Notes: generated by a model not told the origin, from the letters alone. A DNA stretch of 64,000 bases from Amaurobius ferox (GCA_951213105.1 OX578146.1:107442197-107506196), one strand, 5' to 3'; numbered from the stretch's first letter, positions 33,010 through 46,719 are shown. Numbers and translations: made by a program.

Positions 33010-33870
33010 TTTCCTTAAACACACTTTTCTTCAGACCTACTATAAATAGAGCTTAGATGATGACTGATATGGATTTTGTATAAAATTCCAAAACGGGGTA
33101 GGAAGACTTTTGACTTCAAGTTCTGGAGATGTCACTTCCTATTCAAAAATTTGCATTTTCCTTATAACATCTATTTTTAAGTTCGGCTACAGATATAGCT
33201 TAGATAATGACTGATATACATTTAGCATCAAATTCAGGAGAAAGTAAGAGAATTCACTAGGGATTTCCTCTTTCGGGTTTTTTCTACTTACGGTTAAAAA
33301 AAAATTCCTTTAAACATCTATTTCTCAAAATGGGCTATATATAGAGCTTAGATGGTGGAAGATATGGATTCAGAATCGAATTCCAGAAGTGGTAAGGAGG
33401 CTCACGAATTTACACTTTAGTTTTTTTTTGTTTTTTTTTCTATTCAAGTTCAAATATTTTAATTTTCCTTGTAACATCTATTTCTAAGAATCGGCCATGG
33501 ATAGATCTTTGATAATGACCGATATGGATGCAGCATCAAGTTCCTTGGGGAATTACTAGGAATTTCCACTTCCAGTTCAAAAATTTTCCTTGGAACATCT
33601 ATTTTTTTTTTCTTTTTCAGAATCGGCTACGAATAAATCTTAGATGATAACCAACATGTATTCAGCATTAAAATCTGGTGGGAGTAGGGAGTTTCACTAA
33701 AGATTTCCACTTCCAGTTCTAGAGATCTCACCATTAAAACATTTATATTTTCCTTGTAACATCTATACCTTAGGACTGACTATAGGTAGATGATGATTTA
33801 TATAAATTAAGCATAAAATTTCGGAGAGAGTATAGTGGGTTTATTAAGAATGCCCACTTTGAATTTTTCT
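33010..33870 (+). repeat. About 150-bp tandem repeat, six diverged units
   Basis: Each unit contains an ACATCTATTT.. word, an AGAGCTTAGATGATGACTGA word and a GGATTTCCACTTTCAGTTC-type word. Anchors lie near 33052, 33200, 33349, 33508, 33638 and 33785. Divergence is high, so the array is old. Confidence 0.8.
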
Positions 33871-36300
<2,430 letters not shown>

Positions 36301-36785
36301 TGGGCGAGTTTGTGGGCGTCAAAATACAAATAACTATTACAAAAGTATCTTCTCTCGTGAATGGAACGAAATAGATCCAAGAGAATTATGTTGATATATT
36401 TGTTGAATAATACTGCATGTGAAAAGTGAATTTTAGATCATATAGTTACAACTTTTAGAAATTTATGTAATTTAAAAAAATAATGTATTAGAAAAAACTT
36501 GAAATATATTGAAAACGGTTCATATGTTCATGTTAACGTTCTAAGGTCTTGATTTTTTTATAATTTTATCAAAAATTCATTCGCAAATTGGGGGGGGGGG
36601 GTCTACCGAACATTTAATTGCATTTAAAATCAATAAGGTTCAAGTATTCACTGATTGTAATAATCGTAGACACACACACACACAGTTCAGGGGATATTCG
36701 AATTCGAATTTTCGACTCCGTCACAATACTTTCCCTATACATTATACTATGTATGTAGAGAAAGCAATACTTAATTTAAGTCTAG
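36301..36785 (+). mobile_element. Family D repeat, inverted relative to 1846 and 19165
   Basis: Contains GAATGGAACGAAATAGATCC, GAAAACGGTTCATATGTTCA, a (CA)n run, ATTCGAATTCGAATTTTCGA CTCCGTC, and the terminal stem-loop ACTTTCCCTATACAT / ATGTATGTAGAGAAAG (36738-36776). A poly-G tract interrupts it at 36590. Confidence 0.75.
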
Positions 36786-37624
36786 GAAAAAACATATGCT
36801 ACCTATAACAAACTTTTTCTGCTGTGTGCTTAATATCAATTCGCCGGAATATATTCCACACAATTAACCATCTCCATAGTCCCTGCCTCTGAAATCCCCT
36901 CTCCTTTCTCTCTCTATCTTAAACTACCACCAATAAAAGGAAGAAAAAAAAAACACTTTCAGTTTCCTACATGGCCGTTTATAGCCCCCAAGAGGCTATA
37001 TTGTATGCATACCCTTATCTTCAGAGAATTTCAAAACGCCACTTTCTACCTGTATCCCAGCAAATCATCGTAGGCCCAACTTACAACCACCCCCAGACAC
37101 GACTTTTACAATCCCTCTCCATCCGCGCAAAGGGTAAGACTAGATAAAATTTTCAGTTCTCGTTCCTTCGACCGGGGAATAAGGAAAGCTTGATTTACAT
37201 AATTTCGAATTTTAGCGCGCCGTTATCGGGGCCTAGTTCTCGAGAATTCAAGATTATCGATTGAAGCATCTCCTAGAGCGTTTTCGGATGTGCTAACATC
37301 TCCAGCAGGAGACCGTGTGTATGTGTGTGTGCGTGGGGGGGGGGGGGGATCTATGCACGGCGTGTAATTGACTCATAAAGCTGAGAGCCCCGGGCCTAGT
37401 TCTTAGCAGGATGGGAAGACCGGGCTGTAAATTAGAAGTATTGCATTTAGGGATGACGTTTATTTCCTGTTATTATTTTGGAATGGTATCTTATTACAAG
37501 ACTTCTATTGTGCATTTATCGTGTACCATTTAAATGTTCTAATCGGGAGATTTTAAAGCACGTTAAGGAATGGATCAGACATAACTTGGGGTGGTTACTC
37601 GAATAATTTGGAAGGGGGCTTATA
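36786..37624. other. GC-richer stretch, no gene recognised
   Basis: 36830-37330 is less AT-rich than average and shows no repeat or coding signature. (GT)n plus poly-G lies at 37317-37348. Confidence 0.4.
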
Positions 37625-37637
37625 CAAGGTAGGATCA

Positions 37638-37755
37638 GCCAACGGCCCTACCGTGCAGAAAACACCGGTTCTCGTTAGATCACCGAAGTCAAGGAGCATC
37701 GGGCGCGGTTAGTACTTGGGTGGGTGACCACCTGAGAATACCGAGTGCTGTTAGT
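37638..37755 (+). rRNA. 5S rRNA-like sequence (retroposed pseudogene)
   Basis: A full-length 5S rRNA match of 118 bp, starting GCCAACGGCCCTACC and ending GTGCTGTTAGT. The internal promoter is recognisable: box A-like GAAGTCAAGGAGCATC, the intermediate GGGCGCGG, and a box C-like TGGGTGGGTGACCACCTGAG. Changes in helix I (the 3' end TTAGT pairs poorly with the 5' GCCAA) and in box C suggest a pseudogene. It stands alone, joined by 7 nt (ACATTTC) to a SINE-A head, and shares one pair of flanking direct repeats with it, so it arrived as part of a chimeric retroposon rather than from a 5S cluster. Confidence 0.9.
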
Positions 37756-37762
37756 ACATTTC

Positions 37763-38022
37763 GGGCGCGGTAGCCCGGTGGTTTGCGCGCTGGATTTGCA
37801 CGCTGCCACAACTGCCGCCGTGTTCATGCGGAGTACGATCACATTAAACATGTGGGTCCGTAAGTCCTTCCGGGAGGTTTGTGGTAGGGGAAGGAGGGTA
37901 CGGTCCCTGTGGATGCCTCCCCCACTGGGTTCCGGTCTAAATTGGGTGGCACTTCCCGGCCGTCCAAACGGTTATCTTACACCTTTCTGGTAGGTCGGAC
38001 GGCCTGGGTCTCAACAGCAACA
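37763..38022 (+). mobile_element. SINE-A copy, box B lost, fused 3' of the 5S sequence
   Basis: Head GGGCGCGGTAGCCCGGTGGT keeps box A. The segment from about GAGTTGCACTCGG to the box B GGTTCGATTCC is missing (TTTGCACGCTGCCACAACTG instead), as in the copy at 13894. The complete body and a CAACAGCAACAACAA tail follow. The unit 37636-38022 is bounded by ACAAGGTAGGAT at 37624-37635 and 38023-38034. Confidence 0.92.
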
Positions 38023-38197
38023 ACAAGGTAGGATAAAAAAGTTCGGAGACTGTGCTGATATCTCCAACTCTGGAAACGAGGGGAACTATTTTACCGTGGC
38101 GTAGACGCACATAGGACGCGAGATGTAAAAAAGAAGAAGCAGGTGTTTTTCCAGACAATGCGTGTCAATGAACTGTAGTCGTTCGCGTTCGTCGAAA

Positions 38198-38290
38198 ATG
38201 GAAATGGCGTTTAAAGAACAACGCGCGAATATCAAATTCTGCCAGCGTTTGGGGAAATCGCCGATCGAAACATTACACCTGCTGCAGCAG
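38198..38290 (+). pseudogene. Mariner transposase N-terminal fragment
   Basis: The frame from ATG 38198 reads MEMAFKEQRANIKFCQRLGK then SPIETLHLLQQ. This matches the first helix-turn-helix region of mariner-family transposases (an EQR-IKFC-LGKS-ETL-LL pattern), which binds the terminal repeats. After codon ~31 the sequence enters the right terminal repeat, so the rest of the DNA-binding region and the whole catalytic core are deleted. This is typical of an internally deleted, non-autonomous element. The longer open frame to 38422 is terminal-repeat sequence. Confidence 0.8.
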
Positions 38291-38432
38291 GTTGTACTGT
38301 ACTGCGGACCTACTTCTTCCATTTCACATCTCGCGTCACATGTGCCTCTACGCCATGGTAAAATAGTTCCCCCTCTCCATCAATCAGGGTTGGAGATATC
38401 AGCAAGTCGTCGAACTTTTTGATCCTACCTTA

Positions 38433-39790
38433 TATATGATACAGAATTAGCTTCAAGAATTGAAAGTACCCTTTTCTCTTCATTACTCATATTTTAAATT
38501 GAATTACTACAATTGAATTACCCTATTGAATTACCACATAATAAATCTATTTTTTAGTTTAGCCGACATCTGTATTCTTATAAACCAATCTGAAACCATA
38601 AAGTAAACTCTCTACTTCAAAATTGTTTATTACGTGCCTTTTGCCAACGTTGGACAGCTATAATCAATAACTATACGGCTAAAATATGCCTATCACATTA
38701 ACTTCCCAATCTTAAAAGGTCCTTGCGTCATTTTTCCTTTATGTAAAAACCGCAATACCTCGTATGTTTACCATGGCCCTGCGATAGCCAGTTCCTTCTA
38801 AAACACTATCAACAATGGCATGTTCTTGGAGGCATTCTGTCTTCGAAATAAGTAAGTAGCATTTTTATGTAAACACCAGACTGTTGTTAGAGTTACGGCT
38901 GTGAAGAATACGAGGCGACCCCCCCCCCCCCCCCCCCGTCCTATGTATTTAAAATGTGTCCAGAAGAATGAAATAGAATAAATAGTAATTTCCTTTTGAC
39001 ACAATATTGAGGCATAGTATGAGTACATGTATTTTTGAACATTTTAAAATTAAGATTCCCTAATTATCAGTATAATTAATTCGTATTTTTTCACAGTTGC
39101 AGGACTGAGTTCAGAATATAGGGAGATAAAAATAAATTGAAAGGTAAAAGAATTTTGGATACGTAGGAATATCCCTCCCTTATTGTTTCAGTTCTAATTT
39201 GCATTGCGATGCTAATTTATTTCCACAAAATTGACAGTTTAAATAAATATTTTAAGCTTTTCACCATAGAAATACATACAATGCCGGGCGTTTTATCTTA
39301 TCGCAGCACCACCTGAATGATTGTCTCAAATGATATTGGCATTTTCTTAGTAAGGAGTTTTAACTCCTTTACCTCCATACTCCCAAACCTTGGCTTCTGG
39401 AATATCTGAGCTATTTTTGAGATATTTCCTAATTCAGCATTTTGAATCGTCTAAAAAAGTGGTGCTCAACCATTGGGACATCGATATCTACTTCTGATAT
39501 ATCGACTTCAACCTGCAGCTAGCATAGGCACATCATCAACCTCCTCCTTCGAACAGAAAAATATCAAGGAAATCTCAACAAACGGTTACAGTTATATTAG
39601 ACGAAAATATCCCAGGAACCCCTACTGAATGTATTTTCAAAGTATGGCAATAATATCTCATAATTTAAAGCGAGAAAGATAAAGTACAGTTTCTTTAACT
39701 TGGCTCCAATAGAACTTTTCTCAGGAGGGACCTATAAAACTCCTATAATAATATTTATACGTAGGAGCTTTAAGCAATATAGGAACCTTA
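38433..39790. other. AT-rich stretch, nothing recognised
   Basis: Poly-C run at 38920-38937. TGGTGCTCAACCATTGGGAC at 39461 resembles a hAT end but has no partner. 38660-38730 (CTATAATCAATAACTATACG GCTAAAATATGCC) repeats a sequence also seen at 11335-11390. No gene. Confidence 0.4.
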
Positions 39791-40663
39791 TACAGTGTGT
39801 CCCAAAAAGATTGAAAAGCGATTTAATTCTTTACCTGTTGGAGATAAGTGGGCAATGTAAATTGCAAAAATGTTGAAAGTAAGGTAGGAAATAAGACTAC
39901 GTTAATGAAATAGTCCTGTCATTCATTTTCAAAAAGTGACACTTTTTAAATTTTTATACGACCCCCTTAGACAAAGTGGATCAATCAGAAAATGTTTATT
40001 TTTAATGCAAAAAGATCATTAAAAAAAAACAGCATATCTGTATCTTTAAAATTGAACGAGTTATATTTAATTGAAAATTGAACATTGTGAATGGGGACCT
40101 TATATCAAATTAGAAATGTAAATTTGTGACATATCACAAAAAAGATAAAACTGGATGATAATACATAGGATACCCAACCGCGTAGTGAATACCACTGCTT
40201 TATATGATCTCTGTCTGTCTAATACTTTATTTAGATGCATTTGTGATAAAAAATGTTGACACATATTAACGTATTTTTGATTTAAAAAATTTCCATCGGC
40301 AATTTGTTTATGATCCCTATTTTCACTGATGAAACAGTCTTTCACATGGTACGGAAAAGTGGCATAAGTTAGATTTTTTCCTTTATCATAATTCAATTGA
40401 TTTTAAAGATACAGATATGCGGTTTTTTTTTTTAATGATCTTGCTGCGTTAAAAATAAAAATTTTCTGATTGACCCAATTTGTCTAAAAGGGTCGTATAA
40501 AAATTTAAAAAGTGTAACTTTTTGAAAATGAATGGGAGGACTATTTCATTAACGTAGTCTTATTTCCTACCTTACTTTAAACATTTTTACAATTTACATT
40601 GTTCACTTATCTCCAACAGGTAAAGAATTAAAGCGCGTTTCAATCTTTTTGGGACACCCTGTA
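39791..40663. mobile_element. Tc1-type foldback MITE, 873 bp, ~275-bp inverted arms
   Basis: Left end TACAGTGTGTCCCAAAAAGA; right end reverse-complemented TACAGGGTGTCCCAAAAAGA. Arms run 39791-40066 and 40391-40663 and stay colinear throughout (CTTTACCTGTTGGAGATAAG, TAAAAATTTAAAAAGTG-type words). TA dinucleotides flank both ends, as for Tc1/mariner insertions. The ~325-bp centre holds a minus-strand 98-codon frame (40100-40396) that I do not recognise; it is not a transposase by any motif I can see. Confidence 0.88.
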
Positions 40664-41097
40664 TAGGAGTATATATAGGGTTTGACTTAGGCAAACCACT
40701 GACGTCAGTGGGGCAAATTCAAGGATGAGATATACAACATCGACTAGCCTGATGCCCACCTTTGTGACCTTGAACGTCCAGGGGAGGGCAAATGTCCCTC
40801 TTGCCCTCCCCCATGGGCGTCCATGTCCACATCATGAAATAATCATGACTGAATTTAAATACGAATGAACAGCCACTTCATTGGATAATTCAGGTAATCA
40901 TGGCATGTATATACGCCCAGATTCGCCAGAGCAAATTTTAACTGGTGAACAGTAACTTTTCCTTTACGTAGTATGTACTGCAACGAATGGGAGGGGGGGG
41001 GGGGGTATTTTAAAATAAAACCTTTCTTCAGAGCTGTTTGATTTTTCTGAAGTGAATCAAAATGTATTTTCTATTTAAACTCGGGAGAGGAAAAAAA
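40664..41097. other. Spacer with two inverted-repeat structures
   Basis: CCACTGACGTCAGTGG (40696-40711) is a perfect 16-bp palindrome around TGACGTCA. GGGGAGGGCAA (40781-40791) and TTGCCCTCCCC (40801-40811) form an 11-bp stem with a 9-nt loop. G runs lie at 40985 and 41101. No gene. Confidence 0.7.
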
Positions 41098-41470
41098 AAA
41101 GGGGGGGGGGGGCTTTTCCAATATTAAAAACATCAAAAAAGCAACTTTTATCTGCAATACACGATATAAATCCCTCTTCCATTTTTCATTATTTTTTCCC
41201 CACGAAGGGGAGAAAGGATTTTTCCTGCACAAAACTTCTAAACAATTGGCTGTAGGTGAAAAAATTATGCAAATAGCCTCGATATCCCATATTGAAGGAT
41301 CAAAAGGAAAAAGTTTTAAATTTTCATCAATACATATCATTCTGGATGGAACTGGATCAGATAGAATATTCTTGTGGCAGAGTACTTACGTTGGATATTT
41401 CAGCAAATGATGGTGGCATTGGCAAATCTTGTATAAAATAAAATGAAAATAAAACCACATAAATATTTAA
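41098..41470 (+). repeat. Family G repeat, copy 1 (unknown class)
   Basis: Shared in order with 45690-46130 and 54390-54760: GCAACTTTTATCTGCAATA, AAATCCCTCTTCCATTTTTC, AAAATTATGCAAATAGCCTC GATA, GGATGGAACTGGAT, GAGTACTTACGTTGG, GGCAAATCTTGTATAAA. No protein motif is seen in any frame. Confidence 0.7.
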
Positions 41471-41854
41471 AAAAAAATTATCAAAAACATAGATTGTGCG
41501 CACCTCTAGCGATAGTTTCTAAAGGAAGATAAATGAATATTGCAATAAGAGCTTTCATGTACAAATAGAAATATGTGATTTACACAGTTTTTTTTACCAC
41601 ACGTTAAAACTAATAGATTATTAATAGAATTTGTATCATACACCTAAGTGACACTGAGTAAGTAATGGATTACACATCCAAAACTGCTAAAGGGAAAAAA
41701 TCTTGAAACTTTGCATACACGTGGGCATTAGCCTATAAACAATGAAAAAAATCTAAAATCTTGAAATTTTGTTCGAAAAATTTATAAATCTCGGAATTTT
41801 TTGCTCCAACATTATTCCAGCCATTACTCGAGAACAGCTAGACATACAAAAATC

Positions 41855-43155
41855 GTTTTTAACACTTTACAACAAAGTTGAAAAGTGTTTATGACTTTGT
41901 TCATTCTGTCTGTCTGTCTGTCTGTCCGTTAGCACGATAACTGCCGTAAAAATGACTTAATCAAAATGAAATTTTAGTATGTTGTTCAGACGGTCTGTAG
42001 AACCTATGGGAATATAAATGAATAATATTACCCAATTAGTTTTGGATTGAACCCGGGTCGAAAAAATGAAATACATTGAGCCCTATGAGACCTAATTTTT
42101 CAAACATTTTTTAAGGGGATTTAAAATTCACAAATTGCTTCGAAAATTCTAGGTAATATTCAAATTGTTCCATAAAATATATAAAAAAAAATTCAGCGAA
42201 ATATATTCAATAGTTTTTTAAATAAAAATTAAAATAATAATTACACCTCTTATATAAAACGATCACGTGACCATGATATGAAACGATCACATGACCCACT
42301 TTAAATGATATATGGCATCCATCTTGTTTCAAAATCGTGATTTTTTTAAGTTCTTTTTAATTCATATTGAGTGCTGTATCCGTCCTAAAACTACTTTATT
42401 TTTGCTTAAATTCTGTGCATCTACATACTGAAACAACGCAATGACAATATATTTGAATTTAAATGCTCATCTAAATTTGATTATTTCTACAACTAAGCCT
42501 ATTTTTCACCTATGTAAAATGTAAACAGCAAAATATGTAGAATGAGTTGTATTAGAATTCCTGTATTTTTTTAACACAAAATAATTTAGTCCATGGAGTC
42601 TGCATGACTGATATGAATGAAATATTAATTGATTTCATAAAGAGAAGGACGATTTTTTTCGATGAAGTTTCAAGCATAGAGTTTAATTTTTTGTAGCTCC
42701 ATGGTCTTAAACAAAATGTTTAAATAAAATAAATTATTATAGTATTGTGATGAATGACATGAATGGGAGAAAGTTATGAATGAAATCCTGTTTTTATAGA
42801 AAGATCCAGGCGTGTTATTTTTTCTATGACGTCATTTGAATTAATTTCAGTTGTTTTCGATGAATTTTCAAATATAATAAATTATCGTAGTATTATGATA
42901 ATTCTAAAACTATTACCGAGGAATGTATAACATTTTAGAGATGTTTAAACCAGGCAATTTATATTTCAATGCCGTCATTTGAATGAAGTTCATTTTTTTC
43001 GATGAAGGTTTAAGTTTTTAAATATAATAAATTAATGCAGTATTGTGATAAGTTTCAAAATATTACCGAGGAATGTATTGCATTTTAGATTTGTTTAAAT
43101 AAAATTGCATTGAAGTTGGAAAGTGTTTCATAATCAATGCTTTAAGCATGATTGA
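41855..43155 (+). repeat. Family E repeat, copy 1 (~1.3 kb)
   Basis: It starts with a TAACACTTTACAACAAAGTT / AAAGTGTT self-complementary end, followed by a (TCTG)n run (41908-41925), CGATAACTGCCGTAAAAATG and a long AT-rich body. The 3' end has an AATCAATGCTTTAAGCATGA TTGAT hairpin. Near the 3' end a ~130-bp subunit (CGATGACGTCATTTGAA-type, CCGAGGAATGTAT) is present about three times. The class is unknown; self-complementary ends without target duplication would fit a rolling-circle type, unproven. Confidence 0.7.
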
Positions 43156-43159
43156 TCTT

Positions 43160-44150
43160 TCTTGTTAACACTTCACAACATAGTTAAAAAGTGTTTATGA
43201 CTTTGTTCATTCTGTCTGTCCGTTTGCACGATAACTGCCGTACAAATGACTTCATCAAAATGAAATTTTAGTATGTTGTTGAGATGATCTATGGAACATA
43301 TGGGAATGTAAATTAATAATATCACCCAATTAGTTTTAGATTGAAATCGCATTGAAAAAATGAAATACATTGAACCATATGAGACATAATTTTTCAAACA
43401 TTTTTTAAGCGAATTTTAAATTCACAAATTGCTTCGAAAGTTTTAGAAAATATTCAATTTATCCCATAAAATATATAAAAAAAGTTTCAGCAAAATATGT
43501 TCGGTAGTTTTTTAAATAAAAATTGAAATAATAATTACACCCATATAATATGAAGAGATCGTGTGATTCACTTCAAAATACAATATGGCATCCATCTTTT
43601 TCCCAGAGTAAAAATCGTAATTTTTAAAGTTCTTTTAAATTTATATTTTGTGTTGCATCCGTCCTAAAACCGCTTTATTTTTGCGTAATTTTTGTGCATC
43701 TATATTCTGAGACAACGAAATTACAATATTTTTGAGTTTAAATGATCATCAAACTTTAAAAATGGTTGTAGAAAGTAGTGATTATTTCTACAACGAAGCT
43801 TAATTTTAATGAATGCAGAATGTAAACAAGTGATTGTAAAGATGAGTTGTATAAGAATTGCTGAATTTTTTTGCAAGCAAAATTATTTGACTCTGGAGTC
43901 TGGAAAAAAGTGTATGAATGAAATAATCACTACTTTTACATACAGAACTAGACGATTCATATTTCGATGACGTCATATGAATAAAGTTCATCTTTTTCGA
44001 TGAAGTTTTTAAGTTTTCAAGTAAAATATATTATCGTAGTTCTGTGATAATTAAAAGAATATCACTGCTGGATGTATCGAATTTTGCATTTCCGTCGAAA
44101 AGTGTTTCATAATCAATGCCTTATGCATGACTGATCTTACTTGTTATATA
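43160..44150 (+). repeat. Family E repeat, copy 2 (tandem to copy 1)
   Basis: Begins TTGTTAACACTTCACAACAT directly after copy 1's terminal hairpin and is colinear with it (ACTTTGTTCATTCTGTCTGT, GGCATCCATCTTTTTCCCAG), ending at GCCTTATGCATGACTGATCT. A third, inverted copy is at 59085. Confidence 0.75.
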
Positions 44151-45689
44151 ATTATGTCCCGAAAAAACATCCTGATTTTTCTTAATTAAAACGAACTGGA
44201 TTTCCTACTGAAATTGTTTTTATATATTCATAAATAGTAACCTATTTCTGAAAAAAACACTTCCGCGCTGAGATAATAAACAGATAAAAACACAACTTAC
44301 AATTTTAGATAATAACAGATATACCCGCATTTTCTCGTGATTTAAAATACATGCAAATTCCCGTAGTATTTCTAAATGACTTTGTTATTCAAAACATCCC
44401 ATTAAAATATTTAATTTAGTTCTCCATAAAAAAGAATGTATAAAGATCTTTGTTCTCGGTAAATTATCTTCAGACAGATCTAAAGAATAAAACGTCCTGT
44501 TCCCGTTTGTAAAACAAATTTACAAAAAATATGAAATTGAATCAACATAGGGCAAAATGACAGCGCTAAAACAGTATTAAAAGAGATATATATATACACC
44601 TGTACCATTTTTATTCTGTTTCAACCATTGGATAAACACAATATATGAGTTTGAAAACTCTTCGCCAAAATAAAACAGATGACGCGTGAAATTGAATATA
44701 TCAATAATTCCTATAATCTTTAAACCCAAAAGCCGTAAAAGATGTAATGCAACCAAAAATGTAATTTATTTTCATATGCGTTTCTTAATTATTTAAATCG
44801 GAAAAGATTTAATAAAAATCGTCTGCTGCATAATTTCATTGAATTTAATTCGGTTGTTAGCAACATGATATCCTTTTCTTCAAATACATTTTCAGAAAAA
44901 TATCGTTTGCAAAATGCTATCTCTATGGAAGGTTCGTTTTTTATTAATATCTCGACAACCCCTGGTCCTAGAAACTTGAAACATGAACTAAATTTTAAGT
45001 GGGGCTATTCCAAGCCTACACACAAAATTTCATGAAAATCAATGTATAGCCGTTCTCCTTCAATGATGAGACAAACAAACAAACGAACACACACACACAT
45101 ACACATATTTTCAATTTTATTTATATAGATTTTTATCAATATTGGATTACATAGCCCATTTAAAAGGAGATGAGAGTACAGCGTTAATTAGTTTAATTTG
45201 GAAAAGTACTTCTGACAAAAATGGTGATGGTGGTAAATATCGTACAGAGTATGATTGCAAAAGTATAGAAAACGTGTGTGGAAGCTGAATAAGTTATTGC
45301 AACAAGTAAGACTCAAGTGCGTAAACGCAAAGATAAAGCAAACACCATTTTTATCGCCATTAGAAACTTTGAAGAATAATTTAGAATTTACACAGAAACA
45401 TTTAGAATTCATTTCACAATAATAACATGGCTGTACAGAAAACAGATTTTTAGTAAAGCTGCAACAATATTAGCAAGTCTTCAAGAGTCAATCTTACCAG
45501 TTTGAGTCTGCAAAATTTCTTCAACATTGGAACTTTATAGCAAATTAAACATATTATTATTATTATTTTAATATTTAAGTTGTAGCATAGTAGAAAAGGT
45601 AATGTTGAGAATTTAACTGGAATTTTTGAATAAAACTTTCTTTCAGAGCATTTCAATTCAGTTTAAATCATTCAAAATTTATTGCACTA
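44151..45689. other. AT-rich stretch with a family J-like tail
   Basis: 44935-45130 contains CACAAAATTTCATGAAAATC, GACAAACAAACAAACGAACA and TTTTATTTATATAGAT, a retroposon-type tail. Nothing coding is recognised; the 68- and 74-codon frames have no features. Confidence 0.5.
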
Positions 45690-46130
45690 TTCAAATTCGA
45701 ATAAAAGGAAAAAGAAAAACACTCTACTCCAATACTCAAAACATCCAAAATGCAACTTTCATCTCCAATATTCCATATTAAATCCCTCTTCCATTTTCCC
45801 TTTCTTCGCAGAGAGGGATAAAGAATTTTCCCCGCGAATAACTTCTGAACTTGCATGTGGATGGGTAAAATTATGCAAATAGCCTGGATTCTCCATAATG
45901 GAAGATCAAAAGAAAAATGGTTTAAATTTTTATTAACACATCTGTATCTGGATAGAACTGGATTGTATGGCCCATTCCAGACGAGTCAAAGTACGACGTG
46001 GGTACTTAGAAGATTTGGAAGGATTCTTCAGCAGAGGATGTTGGCGTTGGTAAATCTTGTTTAAAGGAACATAAATATTTGAAAAAGTAAAGAAAACATG
46101 GATTGGTATATCCCTACTTATATTTTCAGA
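45690..46130 (+). repeat. Family G repeat, copy 2
   Basis: Colinear with 41098-41470 and 54390-54760. The overlapping frames (45682, 45855) are translations of the repeat. Confidence 0.7.
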
Positions 46131-46354
46131 GCAAAGTTATAAGTAATTTGTATCATATAAGCTGTTAGCGATTGAAGATGTACGCACCCCTTTTTTTTTA
46201 ACATTTATAAATGGCGAAACTGTCAGGAATACAATGAGCACCTGTTAAGTTCGGTGGCGTTTTAAATCTTGTTAAAAGGAAGTACTTTGAACCGCCGAAA
46301 AGGAACACCTTAAATATTCCGCGTTCTACTAATTGATATAATTCAACTTGCACT

Positions 46355-46551
46355 GACACACCTGTATCTGGATAGAACTCGAATCAATGGCTTATTTTGG
46401 AAGATTTAGAGTACGGCGTGAGTACTTCAAATATTTTGATGAGGTCTACACAACCAAGGATGTTGTCGCGTGTAAATCTCGCTAAAAGTTCATAAACATT
46501 TGCAAAAGAACGAAAATTGTGTATTGGCAAAGCTCTGCTTATATATTTTAA
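46355..46551 (+). repeat. Family G repeat, partial copy
   Basis: Shares CACACCTGTATCTGGATAGA ACT, GAGTACGGCGTGAGTACTT and GTAAATCTCGCTAAAAG with copy 2. It is interrupted at its 3' end by a TTAA-type MITE. Confidence 0.65.
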
Positions 46552-46715
46552 CCTTTTGCTTACGGGTGGGACAGCGTCAATTCCAACCTCTCAAAAGAAC
46601 AACCTCTCAAACAGCCTCTCGAACAACCTCTCAAAAAGACAGTTATTTAACATATCTTATCCTAAACAGTTCGGTCCCCCTTTGCAGGCATTGGCGTCCA
46701 CCCGTAAGCAAAAGG
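46552..46715. mobile_element. TTAA-type MITE, 164 bp (PB copy 2, complete)
   Basis: Ends CCTTTTGCTTACGGGTGG and, reverse-complemented, CCTTTTGCTTACGGGTGG. TTAA flanks at 46548-46551 and 46716-46719. The interior has a small ACAACCTCTCAAA tandem. TTAA target and CC-starting ends suggest piggyBac-like. Confidence 0.9.
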
Positions 46716-46719
46716 TTAA

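Larger units (their letters stand above)
37625..38432 (+). mobile_element. Mariner-like MITE, about 410 bp, split by a retroposon
   Basis: Inverted terminal repeats of about 115 bp. The left arm (after the insertion, 38025-38145) reads AAGGTAGGATAAAAAAGTTC, GCTGATATCTCCAACTCTGG, GGCGTAGACGCACATAGGAC. The right arm reverse-complemented reads AAGGTAGGATCAAAAAGTTC, GCTGATATCTCCAACCCTGA, GGCGTAGAGGCACATGTGAC. TA-rich flanks fit a Tc1/mariner TA target. The interior keeps the first ~31 codons of a transposase. The left arm is interrupted after its 11th base by the 5S-SINE unit. Confidence 0.85.

Noticed and set aside
37638..37755. Active 5S rRNA gene
   Set aside because: Single copy, changes in helix I and box C, and flanking direct repeats shared with a SINE point to a retroposed copy.
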